Shown piece after piece: positions 37,183 through 47,681 of a stretch of DNA of 64,000 nt. Location: positions 1,426,001 through 1,490,000 of the forward strand of contig NZ_JAMQYE010000001.1 in NCBI RefSeq assembly GCF_023721795.1. Direction: 5' to 3'. Under the pieces are notes generated by a model. That model saw nothing but the letters and a program-made list of their open reading frames with translations, was not told the origin of the DNA and searched no databases. Position 1 is the first letter of the stretch. Each line of letters opens with the position of its first letter. This DNA comes from Zeimonas sediminis (GTDB taxonomy: Bacteria > Pseudomonadota > Gammaproteobacteria > Burkholderiales > Burkholderiaceae_E). The translations under genes and the position numbers were made by a program.

Positions 37183-37824
37183 ATGAGCACGGAAGAGTCG
37201 CGCCTGCGCGAAGACCTCTGCAAGCTCGGCCGCTCGATGTTCTCGCGCGGCCTCACCCACGGCTCGACCGGCAACCTCAGCGTGCGGCTGCCCGACGGCG
37301 GCTACCTGATGACGCCCACCGGCTCGAACCTCGGCGAGCTCGACCCGGCAAGGCTCTCGAAGCTCGACGCGCAGGGCAGGCACCTGGACGGCGACAAGCC
37401 GACCAAGGAGAGCTTCCTGCACATCGCGATGTACGAGGAGCGCGAGCGCAACGCGGCGGTCGTGCACCTGCATTCCACGTACTCGACCGCGGTGTCGGTT
37501 CTCGCGGACGTTGATCCCGACGACGTGCTGCCGCCGCTCACCGCCTACTACGTGATGCGGATCGGCACGCTGCCGCTGGTGCCGTACTACGCGCCCGGCG
37601 ACATGAACCTGGCGCAGGCGGTGCGCCGCTTCGCCGGCAGGCACCACGCGGTGCTTCTGGCCAACCACGGCCCGGTGGTGGCCGGCAGCAGCCTGTCGGC
37701 CGCGGCCGACGCGATCGAGGAGCTGGAGGCCACCGCGAAGCTGCACCTCACGCTGCACGGGCGGGCCTGCCGCTGCCTGACGCCCGAGCAGGTGGCGGAG
37801 CTGAAGGCGAAGTTTCAGGCGTAG
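37183..37824 (+). CDS. otnC: 3-oxo-tetronate 4-phosphate decarboxylase (class II aldolase family)
   Basis: A 213-residue class II aldolase-type protein with GLTHGSTGNLSVR, zinc-binding HLHSTYST (His in HLH) and ANHGPVVAG. It converts 3-oxo-tetronate 4-phosphate to dihydroxyacetone phosphate and CO2, completing threonate or erythronate use. ATG 37183 follows the otnK stop by eight bases. Its 3' end overlaps the convergent MaoC gene by ten bases. Confidence 0.92.
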   Translation: MSTEESRLREDLCKLGRSMFSRGLTHGSTGNLSVRLPDGGYLMTPTGSNLGELDPARLSKLDAQGRHLDGDKPTKESFLHIAMYEERERNAAVVHLHSTYSTAVSVLADVDPDDVLPPLTAYYVMRIGTLPLVPYYAPGDMNLAQAVRRFAGRHHAVLLANHGPVVAGSSLSAAADAIEELEATAKLHLTLHGRACRCLTPEQVAELKAKFQA

Positions 37825-38270
37825 CGCCGCGAGATCGCCTCGGCCACGCAGACCGGCTTGTCCGAGCCCTTGCGCTCGATCGTCACCTCGGTGGTCATCT
37901 GCACGCCGCCGTCGGGCAGCGGGTCGTAGCCCTTCAGCACGATCCGCGCGCGCAGCTCGCTGCCCACCGGCACCGGCGACGTGAATCTCACCCGGTTCAG
38001 GCCGTAGTTGACGCCCATCTTCACGTCGCGGATGTCGACCGACGACTCGAGGAACAGCGGCAGCATCGACAGCGTCAGGAAGCCGTGCGCGATCGTCGCG
38101 CCGAACGGCCCCTTGGCGGCACGATCCGGGTCGACGTGGATCCACTGGTGATCGCCCGTGGCCTCGGCGAACCTGTCGATCCGCTCCTGCGTGATCGGGA
38201 CCCAATCGCTGGTGGTCAGCTCCTGGCCGACGAGTCCCTTCAGGTCGGCCAGCCGTTCGAACACTCTCAT
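37815..38270 (-). CDS. MaoC-family (R)-specific enoyl-CoA hydratase-like protein
   Basis: A 151-residue single hot-dog domain. The hydratase motif is complete: DHQWIHVDPDRAAKGPFG followed by ATIAHGFLTLSML, with the catalytic Asp/His. YGLNRVRFTSPVPVGSELR and the final EAISRRYA are typical of the PhaJ/MaoC group. It likely hydrates a 2-enoyl-CoA. It is upstream of nothing on its strand except the otnC overlap, and lies 15 bases downstream of upp's start side, so upp may follow a separate promoter. Confidence 0.88.
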   Translation of the reverse strand: MRVFERLADLKGLVGQELTTSDWVPITQERIDRFAEATGDHQWIHVDPDRAAKGPFGATIAHGFLTLSMLPLFLESSVDIRDVKMGVNYGLNRVRFTSPVPVGSELRARIVLKGYDPLPDGGVQMTTEVTIERKGSDKPVCVAEAISRRYA

Positions 38271-38285
38271 CCTCTCCCCCTCTGG

Positions 38286-38936
38286 TCAGTGCTTGGTCCC
38301 GAAGATCCGGTCGCCGGCGTCGCCCAGCCCCGGCACGATGTAGGCCTTCTCGTTCAGCTGGCGGTCGAGCGCGGCCACATAGACCGGCACCTGCGGATGC
38401 GCGTCGTGGAAGACCTGCACGCCCTCGGGCGCGGCCACCAGCGCCAGGTATCGTATCGACTCCGGCGCGACGCCCCGATCGATCAGCATCCGCACCGCGT
38501 GCACCGCCGAGTAGCCGGTCGCCAGCATCGGGTCGCAGACGATGAACAGCCGGCCCTCGGGCTCGGGCAGCCTCACGTAGTACTCGACCGGGCGGTTGTC
38601 CTCGCCGCGGTACAGGCCGATGTGACCCTCGCGCGCCGACGGGATCAGCTCGAGCAGCCCGTCGGCCATGCCCAGGCCGGCGCGCAGCACCGGCACGATC
38701 GCGACTTTCTTTCCGGCGATCACCGGCGCATCCATCGGCTCGAGCGGCGTGTCGATCGCGCGGGTGGTCAGCGGCAGGTCGCGGGTGATCTCGTAGCCCA
38801 TCAGCAGCGTGATCTCGCGCAGCAGCTCGCGAAAGGTGCGCGTGGACGTGGCGCGGTCGCGCATGTGCGACAGCTTGTGCTGGATCAGCGGGTGGTCGAT
38901 GATGAACAAGTTCGGGAAGCGGGGATCCTGGCGCAT
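38286..38936 (-). CDS. upp: Uracil phosphoribosyltransferase
   Basis: A 216-residue enzyme making UMP from uracil and PRPP in pyrimidine salvage. Hallmarks are [12 protein letters not shown] near the N-terminus, [20 protein letters not shown], and the PRPP loop [13 protein letters not shown]. The uracil-binding end [19 protein letters not shown] is complete. ATG 38936 matches the family start. The MaoC gene begins 15 bases downstream of its stop on the same strand, so the two may share a transcript. Confidence 0.97.
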   Translation of the reverse strand: MRQDPRFPNLFIIDHPLIQHKLSHMRDRATSTRTFRELLREITLLMGYEITRDLPLTTRAIDTPLEPMDAPVIAGKKVAIVPVLRAGLGMADGLLELIPSAREGHIGLYRGEDNRPVEYYVRLPEPEGRLFIVCDPMLATGYSAVHAVRMLIDRGVAPESIRYLALVAAPEGVQVFHDAHPQVPVYVAALDRQLNEKAYIVPGLGDAGDRIFGTKH

Positions 38937-39152
38937 CGCGTCGTGGCTCGAAAGCTGGCAAGACGGGGTTCGACGCCCGGCCCGCCGGATCGAACGCCCC
39001 GCGCCCGACCGCGTCGCCGCGGCATCGGGGCCGACGTTACCACGATGCGCTCGCCGCCCGGTTCCGGACCCCGGGGGTTTGCGCTCGCCTGCGCCTGCCG
39101 GTCTAATCCCGGCTACCCGCAGTTCCACGCATCGATCACGAGGAGAACACGA

Positions 39153-39914
39153 ATGGACGACATCAAGGGCAAGGTCGCGCTGGTCACCGGCGGCTCCACC
39201 GGCATCGGCGCCGCGGTCGCGCGCGAGTTCGGCCGCCTAGGCGCGAAGGTCGGCGTGCACTACAACAGCAGCCGCGACGCCGCCGAGAAAGTGGCCGAGG
39301 AGATCCGCGCGGCCGGCAGCGAGGCCTTCACCGTGAAGGCCGACGGCCTGGACAGCGCGCAGATGAAGGCGGCGGTCGAGGCCACGGTTGCGAAGTTCGG
39401 CCGCATCGACGTGCTGGTCAACAACGCCGGCGCGCTGGTCAAGCGCGTGCCGGTCGAGTCCACCGACGACGCCTTCTTCGACGAGGTCATGCACCTGAAC
39501 GGCCGCTCCGCCTGGATGGCCACCGCGGCCGCGGTGCCGCACATGCGCAAGCAGGGCGGCGGCAACGTGATCTTCGTGACCTCGGTGGCGGCGCGCCACG
39601 GCGGCGGGCCGGGCGCGGTGCTCTACGCCGCCTCCAAGGGATTCGTCAGCACCGCGACCCGCGGCCTGGCCAAGGAGCTCGCGAAGGACAACATCCGCGT
39701 CAACGCGGTGGCCCCCGGTGTCATCACCACGCCCTTCCACGAGAAGTTCAGCACGCCGCAGCAGCTCGAGGGCTTCAAGGCCACGATCCCGATGGGCCGG
39801 CTGGGCAGCGCCGACGAGTGCGTGGGGGCCTTCGTGTTCCTGGCGTCGGACCGGTTGTCGGGGTACGTGACGGGGCAGATCCTGGAGGTCAATGGCGGGC
39901 AGTACATGCCCTGA
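39153..39914 (+). CDS. SDR-family oxidoreductase
   Basis: A 253-residue classical [26 protein letters not shown], Ser in [17 protein letters not shown], and the C-terminal [31 protein letters not shown] provides a ribosome site before ATG 39153. It may act on a sugar or hydroxyacid, but the substrate is unknown. It is a single gene; fifteen bases after its stop the first inverted-repeat element begins. Confidence 0.9.
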   Translation: MDDIKGKVALVTGGSTGIGAAVAREFGRLGAKVGVHYNSSRDAAEKVAEEIRAAGSEAFTVKADGLDSAQMKAAVEATVAKFGRIDVLVNNAGALVKRVPVESTDDAFFDEVMHLNGRSAWMATAAAVPHMRKQGGGNVIFVTSVAARHGGGPGAVLYAASKGFVSTATRGLAKELAKDNIRVNAVAPGVITTPFHEKFSTPQQLEGFKATIPMGRLGSADECVGAFVFLASDRLSGYVTGQILEVNGGQYMP

Positions 39915-39929
39915 CTCCCGGTCGACGTT

Positions 39930-40140
39930 GGGCGAGGGCCGGGTGCCTTGCGCGGGCGCGGGGACGCTGTCGCCTTCGGCGAAACGCTTGGTCGCGCGGA
40001 CGTTCAGCCCCGTCGCGGAACGCAACTCGCCCGCCTGCGGCGGGCTCAGACAGCGTTCCGCTCGCGCTTCGCGCGCCGGGTCTTCACTGCGCTCCCGCGC
40101 CAGCGTCCACGCGCCCGCGCAAGGCACCCAGCCCTCGCCC
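39930..40140 (+). repeat. Large inverted-repeat element, copy A
   Basis: The arms 39930-39969 and 40101-40140 match as inverted repeats at 38 of 40 positions. Inside are a small hairpin TCGCC-TTC-GGCGA and a perfect 9-bp stem (GCGGAACGC 40015-40023 with GCGTTCCGC 40053-40061) enclosing another hairpin (GCCCGCC-TGC-GGCGGGC). A further hairpin CGCGC-TTC-GCGCG follows. Copies B and C share the intervening core (for example AACGCTTGGTCGCGCGGACG) but have unrelated arm sequences. It begins 15 bases after the SDR stop and has the same orientation as that gene. Small reading frames across it are palindrome artefacts. Confidence 0.92.
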
Positions 40141-40335
40141 TTGGCGGCGTCGCCATCGCTTGTCGGCCACTGGCTGTCGGCTCTGGCCACTTTCGTCTGG
40201 ACGACCCGATCTGCTGCCCGCTCATGCGGCCCGACTGACCGGCGTCTGCATCGCCATTCGCGAGCGCGGCTACACTTGACCCGAACGGCGGGGCGCGGAC
40301 CTCGCATCTCCTCCTGATCGAGACGAGGACGACCG
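40141..40335. other. Non-coding remainder upstream of the universal stress gene
   Basis: About 195 bases between element A and the stress-protein start. I see no gene, repeat or strong terminator here. It should carry the promoter of the downstream gene, but no convincing -35/-10 pair stands out in this GC-rich sequence. Confidence 0.6.
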
Positions 40336-41685
40336 ATGCGGATCACTTGCGGGACCGATTTCAGCGAGCGCGGCCATCAGGCGGCTGAAGTGGCGGCTTT
40401 GCTTGCGGCGCGCTCCGGGGGGCGGCTAGAGCTGGTGCACGCGCTGGACACGCGCGGGGCGGTGCTGGGGGCGGCGCACGTGCTGGAGACGCTGGAAACG
40501 GCGGCGCGGGAGCGGCTCGACTTCGAGGCGGGCCGGCTGCGCGCGCTGGGCGCCACGGTGGACACCGCGATGCCCGACGGCTGGCCCGACGAGGCGCTGC
40601 TCGGCGAGGCCGACCGGCACGACTCGGCGATGATCGTGCTCGCCGCCACCGGCTCGCGCGACGGCGCGGGCGTCAGCGTGGGCAAGACCTGCGAGCGCAC
40701 GCTGTCGCGCGCGAAGCGGCCGATGATGGTGGTGCGCGACGCCGCACCGCTCACCGCCTGGCTGCGCGGCGAGCGGCCGCTGCACATCCTGGTCGCCTTC
40801 GATTTCTCGCCGCAGGCCGCGTCGGCGCTGGCCTTCGCGGCCCGGCTCGCGCGCATCGGGGCCTGCCGCATCGTGGCCGCCTTCGCCGACGACCCGCGGC
40901 GCGAGGCGCGGCGCATGGGCCTCGCCGGTTCGCCCGACGAGGCGCAAGGCCTGCTGCAGCAGGCGCTGGCCGATCACGTGGCGCAGCTCGAGCCCGAGCT
41001 GCCGGCCGACGTGGTCGTGTCGCCGCACCTCGGCGACCCGGCCGCGCGGCTCGCGCACCTGGCCGAGCGCGAGAACGCCGACCTGGTCGTCGCGGGTACC
41101 CACCAGCGCGGCCCCTTGCAGCGCCTGTTCGCCGGCTCGGTCTCGCTGCAGTTGCTGCGCGACTCGGCCACCAACCTGATCATCGTGCCGACGGCCGAGG
41201 CCGAGGCGGCCGCGCCGGCGGCCGCTCCGCACGAGGTCAGGCGAGTACTGGCCGCCACCGACCTGTCCCCGAACGGCAACCGCGCGATCGCCCAGGCTCT
41301 GGCAATCGCGCCGGCCGGCGCCGAGGTCCGGATCGTCCACGTGATGAGCCCCAACCAGATGCTCGAGGGCGCCTACGGCCGGCCGTCCTACAAGGAATTC
41401 GAGGCCGAGCACGCGGCCGAGCGCGCGAACCGGCAGCAGGCGCTGGAGGCGCTTCTGCCGCGCGGCGCGAAGGCCGGCCAGCGCACGATCGTGTGCGAGG
41501 TCGTCGAGCACGATCTCCCCGCCCGCGCGATCGCCGAGCAGGCCGAGCACTACGACGTCGACCTGGTGTGCGTCGGCACGCTGGGCCGCACCGGCCTGTC
41601 GGCCGCGCTGCTCGGCTCGACCGCGCAGGAAGTGCTCAGGCACCTGCGCCGGCCCCTGCTGCTGGTGCCGCCCGCCGAACGCTGA
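40336..41685 (+). CDS. Universal stress protein with three tandem Usp domains
   Basis: A 449-residue protein of three successive Usp folds: about 1-135 (ITCGTDFSERGHQAAEVA), about 148-290 (ILVAFDFSPQAASALAFAARL) and about 303-449 (VLAATDLSPNGNRAIAQAL). Domains 2 and 3 keep the ATP-binding pattern (GTHQRGPLQRLFAGSV and GTLGRTGLSAALLGST). Domain 1 has a changed version (ATGSRDGAGVSVGKT). Single and double Usp proteins are common; three in one chain are less so. It is probably a cytoplasmic stress or adenine-nucleotide sensor. Confidence 0.88.
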   Translation: MRITCGTDFSERGHQAAEVAALLAARSGGRLELVHALDTRGAVLGAAHVLETLETAARERLDFEAGRLRALGATVDTAMPDGWPDEALLGEADRHDSAMIVLAATGSRDGAGVSVGKTCERTLSRAKRPMMVVRDAAPLTAWLRGERPLHILVAFDFSPQAASALAFAARLARIGACRIVAAFADDPRREARRMGLAGSPDEAQGLLQQALADHVAQLEPELPADVVVSPHLGDPAARLAHLAERENADLVVAGTHQRGPLQRLFAGSVSLQLLRDSATNLIIVPTAEAEAAAPAAAPHEVRRVLAATDLSPNGNRAIAQALAIAPAGAEVRIVHVMSPNQMLEGAYGRPSYKEFEAEHAAERANRQQALEALLPRGAKAGQRTIVCEVVEHDLPARAIAEQAEHYDVDLVCVGTLGRTGLSAALLGSTAQEVLRHLRRPLLLVPPAER

Positions 41686-41719
41686 GGCCCGGGGAACGCT
41701 GAGGCCCGGCGCCGCCGGG

Positions 41720-42709
41720 TCAGTCGCGCGCGGGCGCGCCGACCGCGGCGCGGCGCAGGCGATCGGCGACCGCCGCCCAGTCGCCGCCATCGGGCGGGCG
41801 CTCGATCAGGATCCGGTCGAAGCCCGCCCTGTCGAGCCGTCGCAGCGTGTCGTAGAGCGCGCGCGCGTAGGCCTCCGACCCCGCCTCCGCAGGCTCCCAC
41901 GCCGCTTCGCCGCGACCCGGGCGGCTGCGCGACCACACGACCGCCCTGATTCCGCGCGCGGCGAGCTCGCCCAGCCGGGCGGCGATCACCCCGGCCGGCA
42001 CCAGTTCCAGCGGCGTGCGCGGCGCGTAGTGCGCCTCGAGCGTCCCGGAGGCGCGCGGCGCGGCGGCGTCGGCCGCGCCCAGCGGCACACCGAGCACCGC
42101 CTCGATCCGGGCGGCGTCGAGCCCGCCTGGGCGCAGCAGCACCGGCCGGCCCCGCGACAGGTCGACGATCGTCGACTCGACCCCGACCCCGCAGGCGCCG
42201 CCGTCGAGCACCAGCGGCGCCTCATCGCCGAGATCGTCGATCACGTGAGAGGCGCGGGTCGGGCTGACGCGGCCGAAGCGGTTCGCAGAGGGCGCGGCAA
42301 CGCCGCTCCCGCCGAGCCGCTCGAAGGCCGCCAGCAGCGCCCGCGCGACCGGGTGCGAAGGCGAGCGCAGGCCGATCGTGGCCTGGCCGCCGCAGGCCCA
42401 GCCCGGCGCTTCGGCCTGACGCTCCAGGATCAGCGTCAGCGGCCCCGGCCAGAAGGCCTCGGCAAGCCGCTGCGCGGCGTCGTTCCAGCGCGCCCACTTG
42501 CGGGCCTGTTCGGCGCCGCTCACGTGCACGATGAGCGGGTGGTCGGCCGGCCTGCCCTTCAGCCGGTAGATCGCGGCCACCGCTTCCGCCGAGGCCGCGT
42601 CGCCGCCCAGCCCGTAGACGGTCTCGGTCGGGAAGGCCACCAGGCGACCGGCCGCCAGTTCCGCCGCGGCCGCCTCGATCGCGGCCTCGTCGGCAGGCCG
42701 GGGGTTCAT
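41720..42709 (-). CDS. L-threonylcarbamoyladenylate synthase, Sua5 type
   Basis: A 329-residue protein that makes threonylcarbamoyl-AMP for the t6A modification of ANN-decoding tRNAs. The YrdC domain has [39 protein letters not shown] and [30 protein letters not shown] and [17 protein letters not shown] lead into the C-terminal Sua5 domain. Its ATG overlaps the purK stop, so it is the last gene of the pur operon here. Confidence 0.93.
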   Translation of the reverse strand: MNPRPADEAAIEAAAAELAAGRLVAFPTETVYGLGGDAASAEAVAAIYRLKGRPADHPLIVHVSGAEQARKWARWNDAAQRLAEAFWPGPLTLILERQAEAPGWACGGQATIGLRSPSHPVARALLAAFERLGGSGVAAPSANRFGRVSPTRASHVIDDLGDEAPLVLDGGACGVGVESTIVDLSRGRPVLLRPGGLDAARIEAVLGVPLGAADAAAPRASGTLEAHYAPRTPLELVPAGVIAARLGELAARGIRAVVWSRSRPGRGEAAWEPAEAGSEAYARALYDTLRRLDRAGFDRILIERPPDGGDWAAVADRLRRAAVGAPARD

Positions 42710-43911
42710 CTCGCCGCGCCGACCGCCTGCGCGACCTGCCCTGCCACGTGGATCGCGTGGGCCAGCGTGTCGGCCACCACGGTCACGTGGCCCATCTTGC
42801 GGCCGGCCCGCGCCTCGGCCTTGCCGTACAGGTGCAGCCTGGCTTCCGGATGCGCGAGCACCTCGGCCCACGGCGGCTCGCCGCCGGCGGCGACCCAGCA
42901 GTCGCCGAGCAGGTTCACCATGACCGCCTGCTGGTGCTGGCGGGTCGAGCCGAGCGGCAGGCCGGCCATGGCGCGGGCCTGCTGCTCGAACTGGCTGGTG
43001 ACGCATGCGTCGATCGTGTAGTGGCCCGAGTTGTGCGGCCTCGGCGCCATCTCGTTGACCAGCAGCGAGCCGTCGGCCAGCACGAAGAACTCCACGCACA
43101 GCACGCCGACGTAGTCGAGCGCCTCGGCGATCCTGCGGGTGGCCGCCTCGGCCCGCGCTGCGACGTCCTGCGAGATTCGCGCCGGCACCGTGGACGTGGC
43201 GAGGATGCCGCCCACGTGCACGTTCTCGGACACCGGGTAGGCGACCGCCTTGCCGTCGAAGCCGCGGGCCACGATGACCGAGACCTCCAGGTCGAGCGCG
43301 AGCCGCTTCTCGAGCACGCAGGGCACGCCGCCGAAGGACTCGAAGGCGGCCAGCGCCTCGTCGACCGAGGCCACGGTGGCCTGGCCCTTGCCGTCGTAGC
43401 CCAGGCGGGCCGCCTTCAGGATGCCCGGGAACAGCGAGGGGTCGACCGCCCGCAGCTCGTCGGCGGAGCGGACCGGCGCGTAGGGGGCGGTGTCGATGCC
43501 GCAGTCGCGCACGAAGGCCTTCTCGACGATCCGGTCCTGCGCGACCGCGACCGCCGAGCCGGCCGGGCTGACCACGCAGCGCTGCGCGAGAAAGTCGAGC
43601 GCCTTCGCGGGCACGTTCTCGAACTCGGTGGTGACCGCGCCGCACAGCCGGCCGAGTTCGTCGAGCGCGGCCTCGTCCAGGTAGTCGGCGCGCAGGTGGC
43701 GATCGGCGACGCTGCCGGCCGGGCTGTCGGCGGCCGGGTCGAGCACGCAGACCTTGTAGCCGAGGCTCTGCGCCGCCATGCAGAACATGCGGCCGAGCTG
43801 GCCACCGCCGAGCATCCCGAGCCACGAACCGGGCGGCAGCGGCGGAACCGGGACCCTGCGGGCGCCGGCCGGCCTTTGCTCCCCGGCCATCGTCTGTTCG
43901 CCTGCCATCAT
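42706..43911 (-). CDS. purK: 5-(carboxyamino)imidazole ribonucleotide synthase
   Basis: A 401-residue ATP-grasp enzyme converting AIR, bicarbonate and ATP to N5-CAIR in purine synthesis. [21 protein letters not shown] opens the preATP-grasp domain. [27 protein letters not shown] and [18 protein letters not shown] are conserved PurK blocks. A Pro/Arg-rich N-terminal extension of about 28 residues precedes the core. Four-base overlaps join it to purE upstream and sua5 downstream. Confidence 0.96.
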   Translation of the reverse strand: MMAGEQTMAGEQRPAGARRVPVPPLPPGSWLGMLGGGQLGRMFCMAAQSLGYKVCVLDPAADSPAGSVADRHLRADYLDEAALDELGRLCGAVTTEFENVPAKALDFLAQRCVVSPAGSAVAVAQDRIVEKAFVRDCGIDTAPYAPVRSADELRAVDPSLFPGILKAARLGYDGKGQATVASVDEALAAFESFGGVPCVLEKRLALDLEVSVIVARGFDGKAVAYPVSENVHVGGILATSTVPARISQDVAARAEAATRRIAEALDYVGVLCVEFFVLADGSLLVNEMAPRPHNSGHYTIDACVTSQFEQQARAMAGLPLGSTRQHQQAVMVNLLGDCWVAAGGEPPWAEVLAHPEARLHLYGKAEARAGRKMGHVTVVADTLAHAIHVAGQVAQAVGAAR

Positions 43912-44402
43912 TCGCTCGCCGGCAGCGTCATCGCGCGGGCGGCGCCGGTCTGCTTCGCGCGGAAGGCCTCGAGCCGCTCGGCGAGCGCCGCATCGGTGCC
44001 GGCCAGCATCGCCACCGCGAACAGGCCCGCGTTGGCCGCGCCGGCCTCGCCGATCGCGAAGGTGGCCACCGGGATGCCTCGCGGCATCTGCACGATCGAC
44101 AGCAGCGAGTCCTCGCCGCGCAGGTACTTCGAGGGCACCGGCACGCCGAGCACCGGCACGGTCGTCTTGGCGGCGATCATGCCGGGCAGGTGGGCCGCGC
44201 CGCCGGCGCCGGCGACGATCGCGCGCAGGCCGCGCGAGCGGGCCTGCTCGGCGTAGGCGAACATGTCGTCGGGCATCCGGTGGGCCGACACCACGCGCGC
44301 CTCGTGCGGCACGCCGAACTCCCTGAGCACCGCGACCGCGTGCTGCATCACTTCCCAGTCGCTGCTCGAGCCCATCACCACGCCAACCAGCGGAGCATCC
44401 AT
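43908..44402 (-). CDS. purE: N5-carboxyaminoimidazole ribonucleotide mutase
   Basis: A 164-residue class I PurE that converts N5-CAIR to CAIR. The substrate motif [38 protein letters not shown] and [22 protein letters not shown] are complete. It works directly after PurK, with which it overlaps by ATGA. The purC stop lies one base upstream of its start region, so purC-purE-purK-sua5 form one operon. Confidence 0.97.
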   Translation of the reverse strand: MDAPLVGVVMGSSSDWEVMQHAVAVLREFGVPHEARVVSAHRMPDDMFAYAEQARSRGLRAIVAGAGGAAHLPGMIAAKTTVPVLGVPVPSKYLRGEDSLLSIVQMPRGIPVATFAIGEAGAANAGLFAVAMLAGTDAALAERLEAFRAKQTGAARAMTLPASE

Positions 44403-44403
44403 C

Positions 44404-45303
44404 TCAGTCTTCCAGTTCGATGCCGGTGAGCCTGCGCAGCGCCTCGCGATACTTGGCGGCGGTGCGCGCGATCACTTCGGCGGGCAGCGAAGGCGGCGGC
44501 GGGCGCTTGTTCCAGCCGGGCACGGTTTCCAGCCAGTCGCGCACGAACTGCTTGTCGAAGGACGGCGGCGAGATGCCGGGCCGCCATTCGTCTGCCGGCC
44601 AGAAACGCGAGGAATCGGCGGTCAGCACCTCGTCCATCAGGTGCAGCGTGCCCTGCTCGTCGAGCCCGAACTCGAACTTTGTGTCGGCGATGATGATCCC
44701 GCGGGTGGCCGCGTATTCCGATGCGCGGCGGTAGAGCTCCAGGCTGATCGAACGGATCCGCTCGGCGAGCTCGCCGCCGATGCGCGCGCGCATGTCGTCG
44801 AAGCCGATGTTCTCGTCGTGCTCGCCCAGCTCGGCCTTGGCCGCCGGCGTGAAGATCGGCTCGGGCAGCCGGTCGGCCATCTGCAGCCCCGGCGGCAGCG
44901 CGATGCCGCACACCGAGCCGGTGGCCTGGTAGTCTTTCCAGCCCGAGCCGATCAGGTAGCCGCGCACCACCGCCTCGACCAGGATCGGCTTGAGGCGCTT
45001 GACCACCATCGACCGGTCGCGCACCTGCTCGCGCTCGTCGGGCGCGACCACCGACTCGGGGTCGACCCCGGTCAGGTGATTGGGCACCACGTCGGCCAGC
45101 TTCTCGAACCAGAACAGCGCCATCCGGTTCAGCACCCGGCCCTTGTCGGGGATCGGCTCCGACATGATCACGTCGAAGGCCGACAGCCGATCGGTGGTGA
45201 CGATCAGCAGGCGGTCGGCGCCGACCGCGTAGTTGTCGCGGACCTTGCCGCGCGAGAGCAGCGGCAGCGAATGAAGCGAGGACTGGTGGACGACGGCCGC
45301 CAT
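44404..45303 (-). CDS. purC: Phosphoribosylaminoimidazole-succinocarboxamide synthase
   Basis: A 299-residue SAICAR synthetase joining CAIR and aspartate, the step after Pur[67 protein letters not shown] and [14 protein letters not shown] are diagnostic. The length fits the long betaproteobacterial and eukaryote-like form. It begins the purCEK-sua5 operon; in many Burkholderiales fba stands directly upstream, but here about 6 kb of other genes intervene. Confidence 0.97.
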   Translation of the reverse strand: MAAVVHQSSLHSLPLLSRGKVRDNYAVGADRLLIVTTDRLSAFDVIMSEPIPDKGRVLNRMALFWFEKLADVVPNHLTGVDPESVVAPDEREQVRDRSMVVKRLKPILVEAVVRGYLIGSGWKDYQATGSVCGIALPPGLQMADRLPEPIFTPAAKAELGEHDENIGFDDMRARIGGELAERIRSISLELYRRASEYAATRGIIIADTKFEFGLDEQGTLHLMDEVLTADSSRFWPADEWRPGISPPSFDKQFVRDWLETVPGWNKRPPPPSLPAEVIARTAAKYREALRRLTGIELED

Positions 45304-45413
45304 CGGTACGGCTCCGGCAAAAACCGCTATTTTGCCTGATCGCCCCCGCGAGTCGCTCGCGGCCGCGCCCCGTCGGCCTGCACGCCGGGCCAGGCCCGGT
45401 CAGCCGTGGCGAG

Positions 45414-46190
45414 TCATCCGAGACTCTTCAGCCAGCCCAGGCCTTCGCTGGTGCCGGCGCGCGGCCGGTACTCGCAGCCGATCCAGCCCTCGAAGCCGAG
45501 TTCGTCGATCAGACGGAACAGATAGGGGAAGTTGAGCTCGCCGAGGTCCGGTTCGTGTCGCTCGGGCACGCCGGCGATCTGGAAGTGCCCGACCCCGGGC
45601 AGGTACTTGCGGATCTTCATCGCAAGGTCGCCCTCGACGATCTGGCAGTGATACAGGTCCATCTGGACCTTCAGGTTCGGCTCGCCGACCTCGGCGATCA
45701 CCGCGTGCGCGTCGGCCTGCGTGTTCAGCAGGAAACCCGGGATGTCGCGGGTGTTGATCGGCTCGATCAGGCCGGTCAGTCCGTGGGCGGCCAGCCGTTT
45801 CGCGGCGCGGCGCAGGTTCGCGACGTAGGTCGCGCGCTGCTCGGCCCGCCGCGATTCGTCCGCGAGCAGGCCGGCCATCAGGTGGATGCGCGGGCAGTCG
45901 AGCGCCAGCGCGTACTCGATCGCCTTGTCCAGCCCCTCGTCGAACTCGCGCTCGCGGCCCGGCAGGCTGGCCACGCCTTTCTCCCCCGCCGCCCAGTCGC
46001 CGGGCGGCGCGTTGAACAGCACCTGCTTCAGCCCGGCGCCGCGCAGCACGGCCGCGACCTCGGACGCCGGATGGTCGTAGGGAAACAGGAACTCGACCGC
46101 CTCGAAGCCGTCCTTCGCCGCCGCCTCGAAGCGGTGCAGGAAGGCGACCTCGTTGTACATCATCGAGAGATTGGCTGCGAAACGCGGCAT
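45414..46190 (-). CDS. Hydroxypyruvate isomerase / 2-oxo-tetronate isomerase-like (Hyi/OtnI)
   Basis: A 258-residue TIM-barrel isomerase. [20 protein letters not shown] opens the Hyi family, with catalytic acidic residues in [13 protein letters not shown] and [13 protein letters not shown] and the metal-ligand region MDLYHCQI. Hyi converts hydroxypyruvate to tartronate semialdehyde; its close relative OtnI isomerises 2-oxo-tetronate in threonate degradation. The otn genes lie about 8 kb away and a GhrA-like reductase at 33.9 kb, so OtnI is a real alternative. ATG 46190 fits the family start. Confidence 0.87.
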   Translation of the reverse strand: MPRFAANLSMMYNEVAFLHRFEAAAKDGFEAVEFLFPYDHPASEVAAVLRGAGLKQVLFNAPPGDWAAGEKGVASLPGREREFDEGLDKAIEYALALDCPRIHLMAGLLADESRRAEQRATYVANLRRAAKRLAAHGLTGLIEPINTRDIPGFLLNTQADAHAVIAEVGEPNLKVQMDLYHCQIVEGDLAMKIRKYLPGVGHFQIAGVPERHEPDLGELNFPYLFRLIDELGFEGWIGCEYRPRAGTSEGLGWLKSLG

Positions 46191-46371
46191 GACGGCTCCG
46201 GGAACGTGGGTCTGTTGCCGCAATCTTAGGGCCAAAACGGCGCGAGCCCGCCTGTCGGCCCGGCCAAGCGGCTGCAGTTCGAAACCCGACATCGCACATC
46301 CGGCTTTGCGGACCGCTGGCGGGCGCCGCGCGATGATCCGCGGTCGACGCCCTGCGATCCAGGAAAGTCCC

Positions 46372-47676
46372 ATGACGATGCCCGTTTCCCCTCGCGCGGC
46401 GGCCCCCGCCCCGTCGCGAACCCTGTCACGCGCGCTTGCCCGAGTCCTGGCCGCCGCTTGCGCGGCCGCGTCGGTCGGCGTCGCCGCGCAGCCGGCGATG
46501 CCGCTCGCCGACATGCACCTGCACTACAGCCACGACGCGGTGGCCACCGTGCCGGCCGACGACGTGATCGGGCTGATGCGCCAGGCCGGCCTGCGCCGCG
46601 CGCTGGTGTCGAGCTCCGACGACACCGGCACCCAGAAGCTGCTGGAACTCGCGCCCGACATCGTCGTGCCCAGCCTGCGCCCCTACCGCTCGCGCGGCGA
46701 GATCGGCACCTGGTTCCGCGACCCCACCGTGATCGACTATCTCGAGCAGCGGCTGGCCCGCCATCGCTACGCGGCGATCGGCGAGTTCCACCTGTACGGC
46801 GCCGACGCCGACCTGCCGGTACCGACCGCGATGGTCGCGCTGGCCCGACGCCACGGCCTGATCCTGCACGCCCACTCCGACGCCGACGCGGTGCGGCGGC
46901 TGTTCCGCCAGTGGCCCGAGGCGCGGATCCTCTGGGCCCACGCCGGCTTCGACTCGCCCGAGAACGTCCGCGCGATGCTGCGCGAACATCCGAAGCTGTG
47001 GGCGGACCTCGCCTTCCGCACCGACCACGCTTCGGGCGAGCGCATCGACCCGGCCTGGCGCGAGGCATTCCTCGAGTTCCCCGGGCGGTTCATGGTCGGC
47101 ACCGACACCTTCACGCCGGAGCGGCTCTTCTACATCCCGCAGCACGCCGCATGGACACGGGGCTGGCTCGCGACGCTGCCGGCCGACGTGGCCGAGCGGA
47201 TCGCCTGGCGCAATGCCGAGGGCCTGCTCGCCGATGCCTGGCCTGCCCGCGCGGCGTCGGCCTCGCCTTCCCGCGAGCCCGCGCCGCCTGCCGGCGAGCC
47301 CGCATCGCTTGCCGGCGGTGCGACGCCTCCTTCCTGCGCGCAGGCCGACGACGACGTGCGAAGCTTGCCGGGCAAGGCCTCGCGGCTGGTGTACCGGACC
47401 GAGCCCGCAGCGATCGTGCTGGGCCAACCCTTCCGCCTGCTGGCCCGGCTTTGCCCGAACGGCGCCACGCCGGGCGTCGAGGCTCGCCTGAACGTCGACG
47501 CCACGATGCCCGAGCACCGACACGGCATGAACTACGCGCCCAGGCTCGCGCAGCGCGCGAACGGCCTGGTCGCCGACGGCCTGCTGTTCCACATGGCGGG
47601 CCGCTGGCAGCTGGTGGTGGAGGCCCGGCACGGCGATGTCGTCGAGCGCTTCACCGACGACATCGTGCTTCGCTGA
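46372..47676 (+). CDS. Exported amidohydrolase with a C-terminal YtkA-like domain
   Basis: A 434-residue protein. Residues 1-40 are a signal peptide (ending [10 protein letters not shown]). Residues about 45-290 are an amidohydrolase barrel with the metal motif DMHLH (His49, His51), further His in GEFHLYG and LHAHSD, and Asp245 in VGTDTFTPE. After an Ala/Pro linker (about 290-325), residues about 335-434 resemble YtkA/FixH-type beta-sandwich domains ([15 protein letters not shown]...FTDDIVLR). I know of no characterised protein with this pairing. It is five bases upstream of a di-heme peroxidase gene and probably works with it in the periplasm. Confidence 0.8.
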   Translation: MTMPVSPRAAAPAPSRTLSRALARVLAAACAAASVGVAAQPAMPLADMHLHYSHDAVATVPADDVIGLMRQAGLRRALVSSSDDTGTQKLLELAPDIVVPSLRPYRSRGEIGTWFRDPTVIDYLEQRLARHRYAAIGEFHLYGADADLPVPTAMVALARRHGLILHAHSDADAVRRLFRQWPEARILWAHAGFDSPENVRAMLREHPKLWADLAFRTDHASGERIDPAWREAFLEFPGRFMVGTDTFTPERLFYIPQHAAWTRGWLATLPADVAERIAWRNAEGLLADAWPARAASASPSREPAPPAGEPASLAGGATPPSCAQADDDVRSLPGKASRLVYRTEPAAIVLGQPFRLLARLCPNGATPGVEARLNVDATMPEHRHGMNYAPRLAQRANGLVADGLLFHMAGRWQLVVEARHGDVVERFTDDIVLR

Positions 47677-47681
47677 ACCGC

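Noticed and set aside
39892-40317. Small frames across element A and similar ones across B and C that share peptide-like sequence (NAWSRGRSAP)
   Set aside because: The resemblance comes from the repeated DNA itself. The frames lack ribosome sites and run through palindromes.
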